Source: Puccinia triticina
Taxonomy: Eukaryota; Basidiomycota; Pucciniomycetes; Pucciniales; Pucciniaceae
Assembly (NCBI RefSeq): GCF_026914185.1
Contig: NC_070566.1
Span: forward strand, 5,146,001 to 5,210,000
Reading direction: 5' to 3'
DNA length: 64,000 nucleotides
Shown here piece by piece: positions 32,004-45,000 of the stretch (position 1 is the first letter of the stretch; every line of letters begins with the position of its first letter). The position numbers were made by a program, and so were the translations under genes. Below the pieces are notes generated by a model that saw only the letters and a list, made by a program, of their open reading frames with translations, was not told where the DNA came from and did no database searches.

Positions 32004-33118
32004 GGTTATGAGCCTATCTTGCTAGAGTGGCTTGTTTTTTTTGTTGTTTTTACTATCACACGTAACCGGCACACCAACGAGTCAATCACCAGTAGTCCCT
32101 CCTGGAAGAGCAGTAGTCCTTTCAGGGCAAGAAACAGTAGTTGGCCGGCAAGCAATTTTTTTTTCTCTTCCTCTCAATTTTTTTCATATCAGTCAACAAC
32201 CTCCACAGTCTCCTTTTATCCCGGCCATTCTCCAGCCATTCCAATCCAACATCATCTTCAATGTCAAACTAATCCGTAGTAACCGCTTAAGAGTCTGAAC
32301 AGGGCTAGAGCTAGAATCTCATAGGACTGTACTGTGTGGCCAACGCTATGCAGGCGTTTAGGTTGGATTAATTACCCATAACCACACAGCCAGAACTAGG
32401 TTTGACAAAACTCGAAGTCTTGCAATATTGGCTGAAAAGACGGCAGGAGTTAGTTTGTCACTCAAGCACCCGGATTGACTGGTCATCCACAAACTCTGAA
32501 CCTTCACCACATCTCTCAACATCTATCTTCCCCTTCCGCCGTTTTTTTTCTTTCACTTTTCCCCCCCCCGTATTTCTTTCTTTCCCCAATTCTTTTTCCC
32601 TTATCACCCTCCCTCAGAAGCCTCTTGTTGTAACTCGAAAGATGTCCAATAACAAACTTCCAACCGGTAGATTTGTCCCAAGGACCACCAATTGTCTCGG
32701 CGCAATTCCTGGCCTACAGACAATCGATCAAAAAACCCCAAAGAATCCAATGCTCAAGAACATCCTTGGTCCTCAGGTGTAGACAAATGACTACTTCAGA
32801 CGCAGGCTAGGCAGACTTCCCTAACAAACCGGTCAAAATGGTCCCGCAATCAGTTTCAACACAAACAAAGGGAAAAGTCCAGCTTTCTCGGACAATGCGG
32901 AGGACGGCCCTGAAGAGACAAATTTCCAGCCTTGACTAACTGGTCAAACAATTGGATCTTTGGCCAACAACTGGCGACAAAACAAACCTGCCCCCCATTG
33001 CCAAGAACCGGAGTCTGGCCCGTCGTCCTCAAGTGCTCCATGTGAAGCCACCACCCAACCAGTACCCCAGACCAACATTTCTGACCTTTTGAATAAACTG
33101 AGGTTGCAGCGAGAAGAT
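32004..33118 (+). pseudogene. Copia leader and gag N-terminal part
   Basis: Untranslated leader followed by ATG 32642 and a short frame (MSNNKLPTGRFVPRT) to TAG 32782. A second gag-like stretch (PQTNISDLLNKLRLQRED) runs up to 33118, where the LINE poly-T begins. The gag frame resumes after the LINE near 35554 (LDKEAKLTSIAATTV). Confidence 0.6.
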
Positions 33119-33631
33119 TTTTTTTTTTTTTTTTTTTTTTTTAGTGCTTATTGTTTTAACATTGCGCACTCAGTGGATTCTGGATTATGTAGATACATGC
33201 GATGATGTTTAGAAAAAAATACATAGTATAATAACAATTAGTCATTTATAACGTTGAGTGTGTTGAGTTTTGATCCGAGTGGTTTTTAAGAGAAAAAGGG
33301 AAAAAAAGAAAGGAAAGCGCCCAAAGAAAGTGATAAAATGAAAATCCAACTCTTTTATCAGGTCTGAAACTTTGCAAAAGCCGAGTCCAATCAAAATCCG
33401 TCACGACTGCGGCCCAGACAGCGTGTTATGTGGTTGCTCAAGCCACATACCCTGAAGATGAAAGCGGGCAGGAAAATGACCAAACTCAAACCCCCGCTAG
33501 GATCCAGCCCGATCTCTCCCACCGAGTACATGAGTAACTTGAAACTAACAACAACACAGGTAAGTAAACATCTTTTCTTAAAACATGAATGATCTATAAG
33601 AGAAATAGAAAACTGAAAACTATTCTTGATC

Positions 33632-35242
33632 TTATTCTTCAATGTATTTTTTTATATTTTTGAATCTTTTAGTATGGATGATGAATGACAAAAGTAGCTC
33701 AAACGTTGAAGGATTATCGAGTAAGCAACGGTGGGCCAGCTACGCTAACAGTAGCGTTAGCGTGGCTTAGCGTAGCAGAATTCCGCTAACTTTTAGCGTA
33801 GCGTTAGCGGAATTGCGCCTTCTCTGCGCTAACGCTGCGCGCAAAGGGTGCGCAGCTAATTTAGCTGTTAGCGTAGCGTTAGCGCAGATGCGCGCAATTG
33901 CGCAAACGCTACACATGCAGGGCGCAAAAGAGCGCGCGCTACGGTGCGCCACAGTGCTTTTAGCTGAAAAAAAGGCCTTTTTTCCGCTAAAAGCGCTGTA
34001 GCGCAGCGTAGCGTAGCGTAGTGACTGTAGCGGCGCGCTAAAACTAACAAACAATTGGCGCGCTGTTAGCGCCGCTGAAACGTAGCGCAGCGTAGCGGCG
34101 CTAACAGCGCCCTAACGCTACTCAAAATGGGCGGGCGCTTTTTGCCGCTACGCTAACGCTAAGTGGCCCTGTAGCGTAGTGTAGCGTAGCGGCCCACCGT
34201 TGGAGTAAGTTTTTTATTGAGTTTGGATTAATTTTGATCTTGTTTGATATTAATCTTGATTGGAATGTTCTTCTTTGTGACTGAAACTTCTTGCAATCAA
34301 TAAGAAAATGCTTGACGGTTTCCAGAGATTGGCAAAATTCGCAATCCGGTGAATCAATCTTGTCAATGTGAAAAAGGAAATTGTTTAAAGGAGAATGACC
34401 GGACCGGAGTTGATAAATTATCAAACTTAAACCCTTCTCGAGTTGGTTCAACGCTTCAAAAAAATTTTCTGGTGTGTTGGTAAGTGAAATTTGGTTCCGG
34501 ATGATTGGTTTCTTCTTTTTATCGAATTTGAATTTTGAACGGATTGTTTGTTGAATGTTGGATAATGTTCTAACTTGTTGATCGAGATTGAAAAGTTGAT
34601 TCCCTTCCGTCGCCTCCTTAGCCAGTTGATCCACTCTCTCATTCTCCGGGATACCGACGTGTGCCGGACACCACCAAAGTGAAATTGAAAACTGGTATGT
34701 TGAGATCAAGAACTTGAGTTTGTCAAAAATTTGAATGAAAACTGATTGATTTGATTCAGGTCGAGGCAAATGCGCAATCGTCATCAAAGTGGCTTGATTG
34801 TTGGAGTATATGTTGATTTGTCTTGAAAAAGGTAAGTCATTTCTACTGAACTTGTTTTTGATAATGTTGAGACCAATATTAATAGCCTGAACCTCCGCCT
34901 CAAAAGCCAAAGCCTTATCAGCATCATTGATACGGCACGCAAACAATACCGAGTTATTGAGAAGGGCCGCCAAAGCTGTTCCCTGATCAGGAATCATCTA
35001 ACCATCTGTAAATAACAAAATTTCCTCCTTATTCTTTTGTTAGTAACAACTTCTCTGGATTTTTCTTTACTGATATTTAAATTATTAACATCAATCTTAA
35101 AACTGGACCACGGTGGGATGGCGTGCTGTTTGATAACTTCCATAGACTGAAAATTGTAATCTGGAATCAGATGTTTATCAAGAATGTTGTGAATTGAAGA
35201 AAAATGAGATTGAGGCGAATCGTTGATTTCATTTTGAATCAA
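33632..35242 (-). pseudogene. LINE ORF2 C-terminal part, RNase H and zinc finger
   Basis: The minus-strand frame includes EILLFTDG, an in-frame stop, then FEAEVQAI, SNNQATL and WCPAHVGIPENERVDQLAKEA, the RNase H domain of Tad/I-like LINEs. A CEFC...H....C zinc-finger segment follows. The usual aspartate in SDNQA is asparagine here. A MITE (33726-34202) interrupts the last part; its flanks read through NLL and then DNPSTFELL to TAA at 33632. Confidence 0.75.
33726..34202. mobile_element. MITE, 477 bp, built from TAGCG/CGCTA repeats
   Basis: Perfect 12-bp inverted ends CAACGGTGGGCC and GGCCCACCGTTG, flanked by 7-bp GAGTAAG (33719-33725 and 34203-34209). The interior is almost entirely short GCGTAGCG/CGCTAACG-type repeats in both directions and should fold strongly. 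The ends and size suggest a hAT-like MITE (an 8-bp duplication would be usual; 7 bp are seen). It is inserted in the LINE ORF. Confidence 0.82.
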
Positions 35243-35553
35243 TTGCTTTATAGGATGATCATCTGTAGCTGATAATTTTTGCAGAGATACAAATGGGATT
35301 TTCTTTTTAGAATGTTAAAAAAAGGAATTAGTGGGGACTCTCTGTCAAGGAATGTACACGGAGAGGTTTTGAAAACTCCAAGGATAACACGGTTAGCTTG
35401 GTTATTAATCTTATTAATGATGTTTCTAACTGAAGATTTATTCCTTTTTGAAGCCCAGACAGGGCTTCCGCAGCAAGAAGATGATCAAGCTTGTCATCAG
35501 GATTATCTTGCCCTTTGAGAGGCCAAAGACAATTGTGCTTGCCAACTTTCTTT

Positions 35554-38500
35554 CCTAGACAAGGAAGCAAAACTCACATCCATTGCAGCCACCACGGTCA
35601 AGAATTTCAACCTGGAAAACATTCTCAAACCTGATGGGTCAAACGTTCAAGAATGGTCCGAGGCATTGGGAGTGATCGCATATCAACTATTTCAAGACAA
35701 GTCCTTTTTCATCCCACAAGTAGGCCAGATCATAGACCCCTACTATGAAAAGATTTCCAGGGACATCCTTCACTCCACAGTACACAGCTCCCTTGCCTAC
35801 GAGCTACTCGATCTACATAGCTCTGCTGATGCTTATGAATACCTAATCTCAAAATTCCGTGTGATCAATTGGGCTAAACAGATCCAGGCCTGGGAAAACG
35901 CTCAAGAAGATCAACATCAACGACTACAACAGTTTGGCTGAAGCTATTGCGGTGTTTGACCCATGTGCAAAGACTTTTGTCAAGCAAGGTATTGATTTCA
36001 CTTGGGACAACGTCATTGGCCTCATCATTCAGTTGAACCTGCACGAAAGCACCCAATCAACTTTGGACCACAAGATTGATCTCTTTATGGAAATGCACAA
36101 GTTTGAAAACCCGGCATCCGGTGATGTCCTCAGATTTTGGGATGCAGCGCAAGTGGAACAACGTCTAGCGGAGGATGCCGCTCCTACGGAAACCTCAGTG
36201 CTGAATATTGGTCTAGCTAGCTTCTCAGGATCTTGTGTTTCAGGATGCGCATCAGGAACCGTTTCAGGACATCAAGACAATAGCGCCATCACAGCCAACG
36301 CCCTGACCAAACCGCCACATTGCTACATCTGTAAACAGACAGGCCACATGTCACCAAACTGCCCTATCAGCCAAAAAAACAATCCCAGCAACCATCCCAA
36401 CCCTCAACGCACCGGAGGAAAACCAACCTTCCCCCTGTTTTCTATCACCTACAATTTTGATAAAGGGCCCTATATCAAACCGATTCAACCAGACACAAGA
36501 TCAATCAGACCACCTTTGGGTACGACCCAACATTCCCGTGTCCCCCAAACCAAACCTTCAATTGCTCCCCAAATCACCAAACAAGTCGACACTAGGCAGA
36601 TCAACCCAGAACTGTTTGCCAAAGAGGAAGACGAGGTTGAATATGTTTTTGAATCTGAGAATCTGTCCGCCAAGCCAACCAGCCACCATTTCAATCTTTG
36701 TGAGATGGCACTAGAACATGAAGGACAAGAAGTCATTTGGGACACTGGCACTTCTGGCAATGTCACCGGCAACAGGTACGCCTTGTTTGATTTTCAAGTA
36801 CTAGATCTGCCAATCGCAGTTAAAGTAGCAACTGACACCAACTGCAATTTCATCACAGGTATGGGTACTTTGAGATTTGCAGGGATGAACAAAACAATCA
36901 TTGCTGTTAAGCGGGTATACTACTGTGAGCGCGCAAGATCAACATTACTATCTGTTGCGGCTTTCAAGCAATCAAGTGCTTGCTTCAGATTTAACAGGAA
37001 TTTTGACTCAATTGATCTGTTATCTAGAGACAGGAAGACTCTTCTCACGAGTCAATTTGATCCAATCCACAACACCTGGCCACTTCAACGCCCTCTTTGT
37101 GCTTTTGTTTCTTCTGAATCCTCAATGCCACCGAGTTGTTTTCCTCTTTCTTCTGCAATGGAGGCACAGGCCATTTGCAAATCTCCAAACCTGGTTGAAC
37201 ATAGTCAGTTCACCTGGACAGCGGAGGACCTTACTGCAGATGAGAAAACACTGCTTTTTTGGCATAGACTTTTTGGCCACGCAAGCCTGCGGAAAATCAG
37301 GAGGTTAGTCAATTTACAGCTAGGTTATGGTTTGCCCCTCAAGATGCCCAGTGGTACTATTAAATGCCCCGTTTGCGCAATCTGCAAGGCTAAAAGAACT
37401 TTGGCGCTTGGGCCAACCAATTGCTTGCAGGATAAACTCCATGTGGTATGTGTGGATCTCATGGGTCCTTTTGACACACCTACCATGTCTGGTGGAAAAT
37501 ATGCACTCACAATTAGAGATGTTTACACATCTTACAGTGAGGTCAAGATCCTGAAGAAAAAAGCTGAGGCTGCCAACCTTTTGATGCAGACAATCACATG
37601 ATGGGAGACTCAGACCAGCAGCAAAGAAAAGATTCTCAGATCAGACAATGGGGGTGAGTTTGACTCTAAAGTCCTCGGCAAATTCCTTGAAGGCAAAGGC
37701 ATTGTGGCGGAATGCTCACTTCCCTACTACCATTTTCAAAATAGAGCAGCAGAGCAATACAACCAAATGGTATCAGACATGGGGCACAGTGTGCTTCATG
37801 ACAGCAAATTAGGCCGAGAATTCTGGGGTTACGCTTTCATGTGGGCGGCTTGGACACTTAACAGCATACCCAACCGGATAACCATAACAAAGACCCTGTA
37901 TGAGTGCTTCTTTGGAGACAAACCTCAATTGGACAGAACACGCGTTTTTGGATCACAAGCCAATGTTCTAGTAGCAACCAAGAAACGCAAGAAACTCAAT
38001 GACCGGGCCCTTGAAGGGATTGTTGTGGGACATCTTGAAGAGTCAAAAGGCTGGACCTTCTGGATTCCCAAGACAAAGAAGCTCATGTCATCTTCTTGGG
38101 CCAATTTTGGGCGCAACAATCTGCCATCACTTTCCCCTAAGGATTCTGCCAAACCTACCAATCCAGATGAGCAGCTTCCAGCACCTCAAACCAGACAACT
38201 CCGACTCAATGATTTCACGGAAGAACAAAAAGTTACTGAAAAAGAGGCACTTGTGGACCAATGTCTAAAAGAATGCGCGGATGACTCAGATACGGTCCCA
38301 ATGACATTCAAGGAAGCAATGCAATCCAAGGATGCCAGCCATTGGAAGACGGCTATAGACACTGAGCTAGACAACTTACGGCGCGAATCTTCCTGGAAAG
38401 TGCGCAAACTCCCGGCCAACCAACGCAAACTTGGTGTTAGATGGGTTTTTGCAAAGAAGAATAACCCAGATGGATCCGTGAAATTCAAAGCACACTATGT

Positions 38501-39539
38501 TGCCAAGGGATTTAACCAGAAGGAAGGGACAGACTTTGCCCATACTTTTGCCCCAAAAGCAACCTTCACCTCAATGCGCGTCTTTCTCACAATTTCCGCC
38601 AAGAATAATTGGCCAATCTACAATTTTGATTTTGTTGCAGCTTACCTCAACGTGCCAATAGATGAGGAAGTGTGGGTACAAGCACCTGAAGGACTAGATG
38701 TACATGCCAATGAGGCATGCCTTCTCCAACAAGCGCTATATGTCACAAAACAAGCAGCCCAATGTTGGTGGAAAAACCTGAAGGGGACGCTAGCCAAACT
38801 GGGTTACACTTCTAGCTATTATGATTCCAGTGTGTACACACTGAGTAACAAGAAGGACTGCTCAATCATCTGGGTCCATGTTGACAATGGTATTGTAACA
38901 GGCTTGTCAGACGCGGCACTGCACCAATTAGAGAAGGAACTCAAGGGCAGTCTTGAGATCAAATGGGAAGCCGGCCTCACCAGCATGGTTGGCGTCAAGA
39001 TTTGGCGCACTAAAAATGGTTTTGAACTAACACAACCCAACCTCATTTTGAAGATCCTAAAGGAACAATGAGACAGCTCAAGTGTCTCAAAAACACCTCT
39101 ACCTGAAGGATATTTGGCCAATACTGATTAATCTCAACCGGCCATCAACAGTCCTGATTTCCTGTCAATTGTTGGCGGACTAAGCTAGGAAGCAGTAGGA
39201 AATAGACCCAACATTGCTTACAGTGTCAAATATTTGGCACGTTTCTCAGCAAGACCCTTGACACTACATTGGAAGGGTATTTGCCACCCACTTGGATATC
39301 TTGCCGCCTATAGAGAGACACCTCTGGTGATAGACCCCAAGGAGTCAGGTGGTAGCCCAGTAGAATGCTTTGTTAATGCTAATTGGGGAAGGCAGAACTT
39401 AAGTTCAACCTACGGCGTCATAATACGACTCTACAGTGCGCCAATCATGTGGGTTTTGCGGCGTCTGACAACAGTGGCTAGTTCAACATGCCAAGCAGAG
39501 TATATGGCTCTTGGCCATGCAACAAGACATTCTCTCTAG
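35554..39539 (+). pseudogene. Copia gag-pol remains
   Basis: Order: gag (to about 35940, with a frameshift near 35900) and zinc knuckle CYICKQTGHMSPNCP. Protease IWDTGTSGNVTGN follows, then the GAG-pre-integrase HRLFGHASLRKIRRL...CPVCAICK. Integrase has VCVDLMGPF with an in-frame TGA at 37599, then DNGGEFD. Reverse transcriptase has ARWVFAKK-like RWVFAKKNNPDGS, HYVAKGFNQKEGTDF and FDFVAAYLN. RNase H is degraded. The RT catalytic YVDD is HVDN here, and the RNase H start VDADW is VNANW. Several stops follow 39069. The element is dead by its own coding sequence. Confidence 0.85.
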
Positions 39540-39933
39540 ATACAGAATCTTCTCTAGGACATCATTGGTGCAAATTTTGTGGTCAAAATCTACTGCAACA
39601 ACCAATCCGCGGTCAAGATTGGATGTGAGGATGCATCCAAAAAGCAGACCCACCACATTGAGTGAGATTTCTATGTCACCAACCAAGCACTGTTTGAATG
39701 GAAGACATCCCTCACATGGATACAGGGGAATTATCAGATTACGGATGTAATCACCAAATCACTTGGACGACTGGCACATGCACGTTGTGGGGGAATTGTC
39801 CAGGGATCAACTCCTCAATCTTTTTTTCTAGCTTTATATCTTCTTCTTCTTCTTTTTTTCCTTCTTTTTCTTTCTTTCTCTCTCTTACTTACAAACATAG
39901 GTAGTTTTGGTGTCTTGTTGAGGGGGGGGGGGA

Positions 39934-40057
39934 TGTTGTGACATAGTCCTATAGCTTGACTACAACACATGTCACAGATGTTTGTACATAGACTATATAG
40001 TATGATTTCCTACCTTCATTAGTAAATCATTGATTATTGCGAGCTTCACTCTCAACA
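39934..40057 (+). repeat. Copia 3' LTR, 124 bp
   Basis: TGTTG...CAACA ends, preceded by a poly-G polypurine tract and followed by target duplication AAGGC. It is near-identical to 51929-52052. Confidence 0.9.
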
Positions 40058-40077
40058 AAGGCCAGTCAGTACAGCAA

Positions 40078-40303
40078 TTGCAAGAGAAACTCTAGAAACT
40101 TCTTCCAGTTGAGATGAAGCAAGCTTCAATCAAGCCTCAGCTCAAGCTGGAGTCAAGCACCCAAATTCCATGCTGGTGCACTTGAGTGTGTACAGTGGGT
40201 CATCTAATGTTTTTGGCACCACATTTTTGAATGCAGAAGCTCGGGCCACAGCCGTTAAGTCATGAGATTGGCTAAAGGGGTTGGAAATAAGTTCCTAAAA
40301 ATG
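40078..40303 (+). repeat. Terminal segment of inverted-repeat element X (copy 1)
   Basis: Starts TTGCAAGAGAAACTCTAG and runs to the Gypsy insertion. It is repeated at 52073-52330 in the same direction and inverted at 56311-57162. It separates Helitron sequence (…CAGTACAGC) from its continuation at 57168, so element X appears to be inserted in the Helitron. Confidence 0.65.
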
Positions 40304-41967
40304 TGTCAGCCTACGTGATGCCAAGGATATTATCCTTCTAGCTACACGTGGTGCAAAGCAAAAGATTAGAGTTATAAAACTCTAAGACAAAGTTATAAGG
40401 GTTAATTCCAACGTAATTGTTGGGAATTAGGGCGTAAGAATAAGGCAATTTGGGCCAATTTGGGCCAATTTGACGTAATAAAATGAATATAATTAATTTT
40501 AATAGGGGCCTGATAAATCAGGGGTGTTTAATCCCTCTAGAATGAAGAACTGGGGCCTGTAAACAGGGTTGTTTCAAATCCCAGAAAGAAATAGCGGAGA
40601 ATCTCAAGAGAAGGGGCTTAAACTTACTAGTATAAGACCCTAGGGGAACTTGAGGTTCTTCAGGCGTGAAGTTGGGCAGTTGGAGGCGCTCAGAAGAGGT
40701 AATCTTGAGGGCAGGGTGGTTACTGGACAGCTTCAGGGCGGAAATTGGGGCTAAAAATCACGAAAGTAGGTATTTTACCTGGCAAATCACAGGCTAAGGA
40801 GGCTGTTGAAGGCGGGTAAAATTCTAGTAGGTAATGTAAAGCTGGGGAATCTCCTTTTGGGCGGAGAAAGGGCCCTTTCATAGCCTAGGCAGGCCTCCAG
40901 GGGCGCCCAGGGGACAGGGGGACACTTGTGGGCGCATTCTGAGGCAATTTGGTTGCGCTAGAAGGCGCTGTGGGTCGTGGAACCTTGGGGCTTGGATGCA
41001 AGGGTTGCCAAGGACCATTTACAGAGGTTCTGCGTGATTTTACACATGCCTTCCACGTCATGGGGGCTGGTTTGGGGTTTCTGTGACGCTCATTTCCGTG
41101 GAAATGGGCCACAGAAGGTACTAGAATTGGCTTCTGTGCATTTGTACACGTGCAAGCAGTGCTTCATACATGTTCTGGAGGCGCTTATTAAGTGCTCCAG
41201 TTCATTTGACCCCTTCTACATATTTACTACAGTTGTAATTTACACGTAGTGAGGCTTGGGAGAAGCTGGGGCGCTTTCTAGTGTCTCCTGTGCACGTTGC
41301 AAGAGCCTTTTTCCATCTAGAATGTTTTTATATTGGATGACGTGGTAATTACATCTTGTTTGGTGATTAATTACATGTGTACAAGACATATAACACATGT
41401 AATATTGCTATTGGGGCGTATTCTGGCCCATTCTTACTTACTGGTAACCTGAGCGCTTTGGTTGCGGGCTAGTTTATGCATTATGCATATATGTACACTA
41501 TGAGCGCGGGCTTGAGCTCTAGGCAACAGAGCACGCGGGCTTGGGTGCGCCACGCAACAAATAAAGCCATCTTTTAAACTATACACAACACCTCAGTTAC
41601 TTCACTGTAAATGGGTGAAAACATATGTACTTATATATGTATATGCATACAAGTGCATCCACGCAGGGCGTGATGCACTTGCGTAAACTTTGAAGTTAGT
41701 TTACACAAGGAAGGGGTAATAATTAAGGGTACGTGTAAGTGAGGTACCCTAGGTTATTTTACCCGTAGAATAAGAATCTTCTATAATATTTTACATATCA
41801 ATTACATAAAGCTGAGTAATTAATTATTTATATATGTATTTAATGTTTTTGCGCAGTTTTACATATGTAGGAGTAATAATGTCTCTTTCATATGTAACAC
41901 TACTTTTTATGGTTTTATTTGTATTATTTCTATGTCACGGTGGCTCTGCCATAGTAGCCAGCTGACA
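40304..41967 (-). repeat. Gypsy LTR, complete, 1664 bp
   Basis: Begins TGTCAGCCTACGTGATG and ends CAGCTGACA, with inverted TGTCAG/CTGACA termini. Small open frames inside (for example at 40885 and 40977) recur identically in the other LTR and are not genes. Confidence 0.9.
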
Positions 41968-42028
41968 TTCCCTACCCCTAAGATGAGTCTCTGCTCAGAA
42001 AAAAGAAAGGTAAAAAAAATTGGGCATC

Positions 42029-45000
42029 TCACGTTGATCTCTTACTTGCTCTGTAGTTTCTTAGGTGAATGGGTCCATCTGGTATATTACTTTCTGGTAG
42101 CCATTCATCTCTATCTGCGGATAAGTTTTTATATCTGACCAAGTAGAGTCTGGTGTCTTTTCCTTGTATTCTTTCTTTCTTGTCTTTCAAGATTTTATGT
42201 ACTCTCAACTGTCCTGAGGGTGGAGTTTCTTCTATGGGGACAGGTTGCGGGGGGGCTAATTCTTCTTCTGGCCTGACTTTGTAAGGTTTGATCAGGCTTA
42301 CAGGAAAGACATGATGCTTCCTAGATAGTTCTTCACTAAGAATGACTTCCACTGCGTTTTTACCATGCAATTGCTTAATGGTGAATGGTCCTATGAATGG
42401 AGGCTTAAGTTTCCTGCTACCACCTAAATTATTAAAATTCACTGTGGATAATAGAACTTTTTCTCCAATTTTAAACTCCGGTTCTTTATGGCTTTTATCC
42501 CATCTTCCTTTGTCATATTCAACCGCATCATCTACACATTTCCTGGCATGTTGGTGGGTTGAGTCCAGCATCTTTTTGAAGTCAAGAGCGGTAGGGTGCA
42601 GATGAGGTAATCTGTCATGAAGATTGTCTTTGGGCATACGTGGGATCCATCCTCTTTCTAGTACATATGGAGCTACTTTAGTAGAGGAGTGTTTACTACT
42701 ATTGTATGCAATTTCAAGGGCTGGTAATAGGCTTACCCAATCGTGAGTGTATCCATTGTGATTTTTAAATTCAAAACCAAAGGAGCAGAATCTGCGCAAC
42801 ATATCCTCTAGAGTCTGGATCATTCTCTCTGCTAATCCATCCGTCTGGGGGTGATAAGCTGTAGAGAATGCAAATTTAGTGCCTAGCATGTCGTGAAGGT
42901 TCCTCCAGAATTCTGAAGTGAATTTAGGTTCTCTGTCACTAATGATAATCTTTGGAATTCCTACGTCAGCCATGATCCTGTTCCAGAATAGCATAGATAC
43001 TTCCATAGCTGTGTCATCTTTGTGATTAGGGATGAATCTGGCCCTCTTGGAAAACCTGTCTACAATAACAAGGACTGAGTTGTAAGAATAGGGTCCTCCT
43101 GGGGGCAGTCCTGTAACAAAATCCATGTTTACTATTTCCCATTTTTCCGTGGGTTCTGCAATTTTCTGGAGTAGTCCAAATCTTTTACCAGTCTGTTTGT
43201 TCCCTTTCTGGCACGCATCACAGGATTGGATGTAATCATGTACTTGTTCTTTCCAGTCAATCCACCACGCAGTTTGTTTGATTCTTTCCACTGTTCTCTC
43301 TTCAGAGAAGTGGCCAGAATTCACATTATCATGGCATTCTTTCAGGATGTCTTTGATTTGATCTTTGTTACTTAGTACCAAAACACTAGAGTGTTTATGT
43401 CTGAAGTAAAGAAGTCCATCTAGCAACGTGAATTTTCCCAGTTTATAGTGTTGGGCTAAATTTTCTGGTAAGCTAGCAATCAGTTCTGGTGGGCTACTGT
43501 CATTTCTCAAGATTTCAACCAATTTGAGGAGTTCACTGTTCTCGTCATAGCTTTTCTGAACCAAGTCATAGAAAGCATTATCTAAGTCACAGGCATGTAT
43601 CCCTAAGATTGGAAAAATGTCTTCATCTTCAGGGTCATACGCTGGATTATCTGGGTTATTTGGCAAAGCCCATCTACTTAGACCATCCGCATTCTTATGT
43701 TTGGCTCCTGCTTTATGGATGATAGTCATATGTCCTCTGTACTGTTGTATTGCAATTTGCCATCTAAGCATATGTCTATTAGGAGTTTTCATATTCATTA
43801 GGGTTCTTACAGCAGTGCAATCAGTGACCACTACAAAGTTAGAGCCTTCCAAGTAGTAATGAAGTTTTTCTAAGGCCCATACCAGTGCAAGGCATTCCAT
43901 TTGACTGGCTCCATATCTCTTTTCTGAGTTTTTTATTTGTCTTGATATAAACAGAACAGGTTTCTCAACAGGTTTATCATCTATGACAAATTCTTGGTGT
44001 AATGCAGCACCCAGACCATCCAAACAAGCATCAATATACAATATAAAGGGTTTGTTGTAATCTGGTTGGGACAGTACGGGGGCGGATGTGACAAGCCTTT
44101 TAAGCTCTTCGTAATCTTGTACTCTGTCGTATGTCATTTCAAAGATGGTGTCATTATTACATAGTGCATAAAGACTTTTGCTCACATTGGCAAAGCTTGG
44201 CACATGTTGGCGGTAGTAGCTGCAGAAACCCAGAAATGACATCATTTCTAATTTATTCTGTGGCATAGAGTTAAGTAAGACAGAAGCTACTCTGTTCTGA
44301 TCAATGGCTAAGGATAGTCCAGAAACTACAAGTCCTAAAGCCTTAAGTTCCCCATATCCAAAGTTACACTTTTTAATGGACATTTTCAAACCTGCTTCTA
44401 TGGCCGTGGACAGCACTAGGTTAATTTTCTCCAAATGAGTTTCCCAATCATCAGAGTAAATAATAATTTCATCTATATACACCATCATCCAACTTTGTCT
44501 GATGAAGGATCCAAATACAGAGTCCATCATTCTCTGGAAATGTGAGGGCGCATTTTTGATACCAAAGGGCATTCTTAGGTATTCAAAGATTCCTAGGTGG
44601 CAGATAGTTCTGAGGTATTTTCTGCTTTCTGGGTCTATAGGGATCTGGTGGAAACCTTTAAGCACATCCATAGTGGTGATGTACTTAGCTTTGGGCAGGT
44701 TGTGCAAGGATTGATATATGCGGGGAATGGGATAGTAGTCAGGCCTAGTGTAATTATTAAGAGCACAAAAGTCTCCAACCATCCTAGATTTCTCATTATG
44801 CCACGCAATTATTACAGGTGTTGTAACTTCAACTTGCTCATTATGTCCTACTTTCCTTAAGACACCTAATTCCTGGAGCTCTTTGATGTGAGTTTCAAGA
44901 GCTTCTCTGGACTTGGGGCTTGAAGGATAGGGGGGTCTCCGTAGCTGAGGCGGATAAGGTTTGCTCACTGTGAGTTCTAGTTTCATGTCATGACCTTTAA

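Larger units (their letters stand above)
33119..35545 (-). mobile_element. 5'-truncated LINE (non-LTR retrotransposon), reverse strand
   Basis: The plus strand shows a run of more than 20 T at 33119-33142, the poly-A tail of a minus-strand LINE. Upstream on the minus strand is an ORF2 C-terminal part with RNase H and a C-terminal zinc finger. The element interrupts the Copia gag. The 5' (right) boundary near 35545 is approximate, and no target duplication was resolved. Confidence 0.75.
30637..40057 (+). mobile_element. Copia LTR retrotransposon with nested insertions
   Basis: LTRs (124 bp each once the nested insertion is removed) run from TGTTGTGACATAG to CTCTCAACA; the 5' copy starts TTCTGTGAC through two substitutions. 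The target duplication AAGGC is at 30632-30636 and 40058-40062. The internal region encodes gag, protease, integrase, reverse transcriptase and RNase H in Copia order. It is interrupted by a LINE in gag, with a DNA transposon in the 5' LTR. Frameshifts and stops make it non-autonomous. A poly-G tract (about 39921-39932) before the 3' LTR is the polypurine tract. Confidence 0.88.

Noticed and set aside
40885..41249. Open frames on both strands, repeated at 49523-49887
   Set aside because: They lie wholly inside the two Gypsy LTRs and recur only because the LTRs are near-identical.
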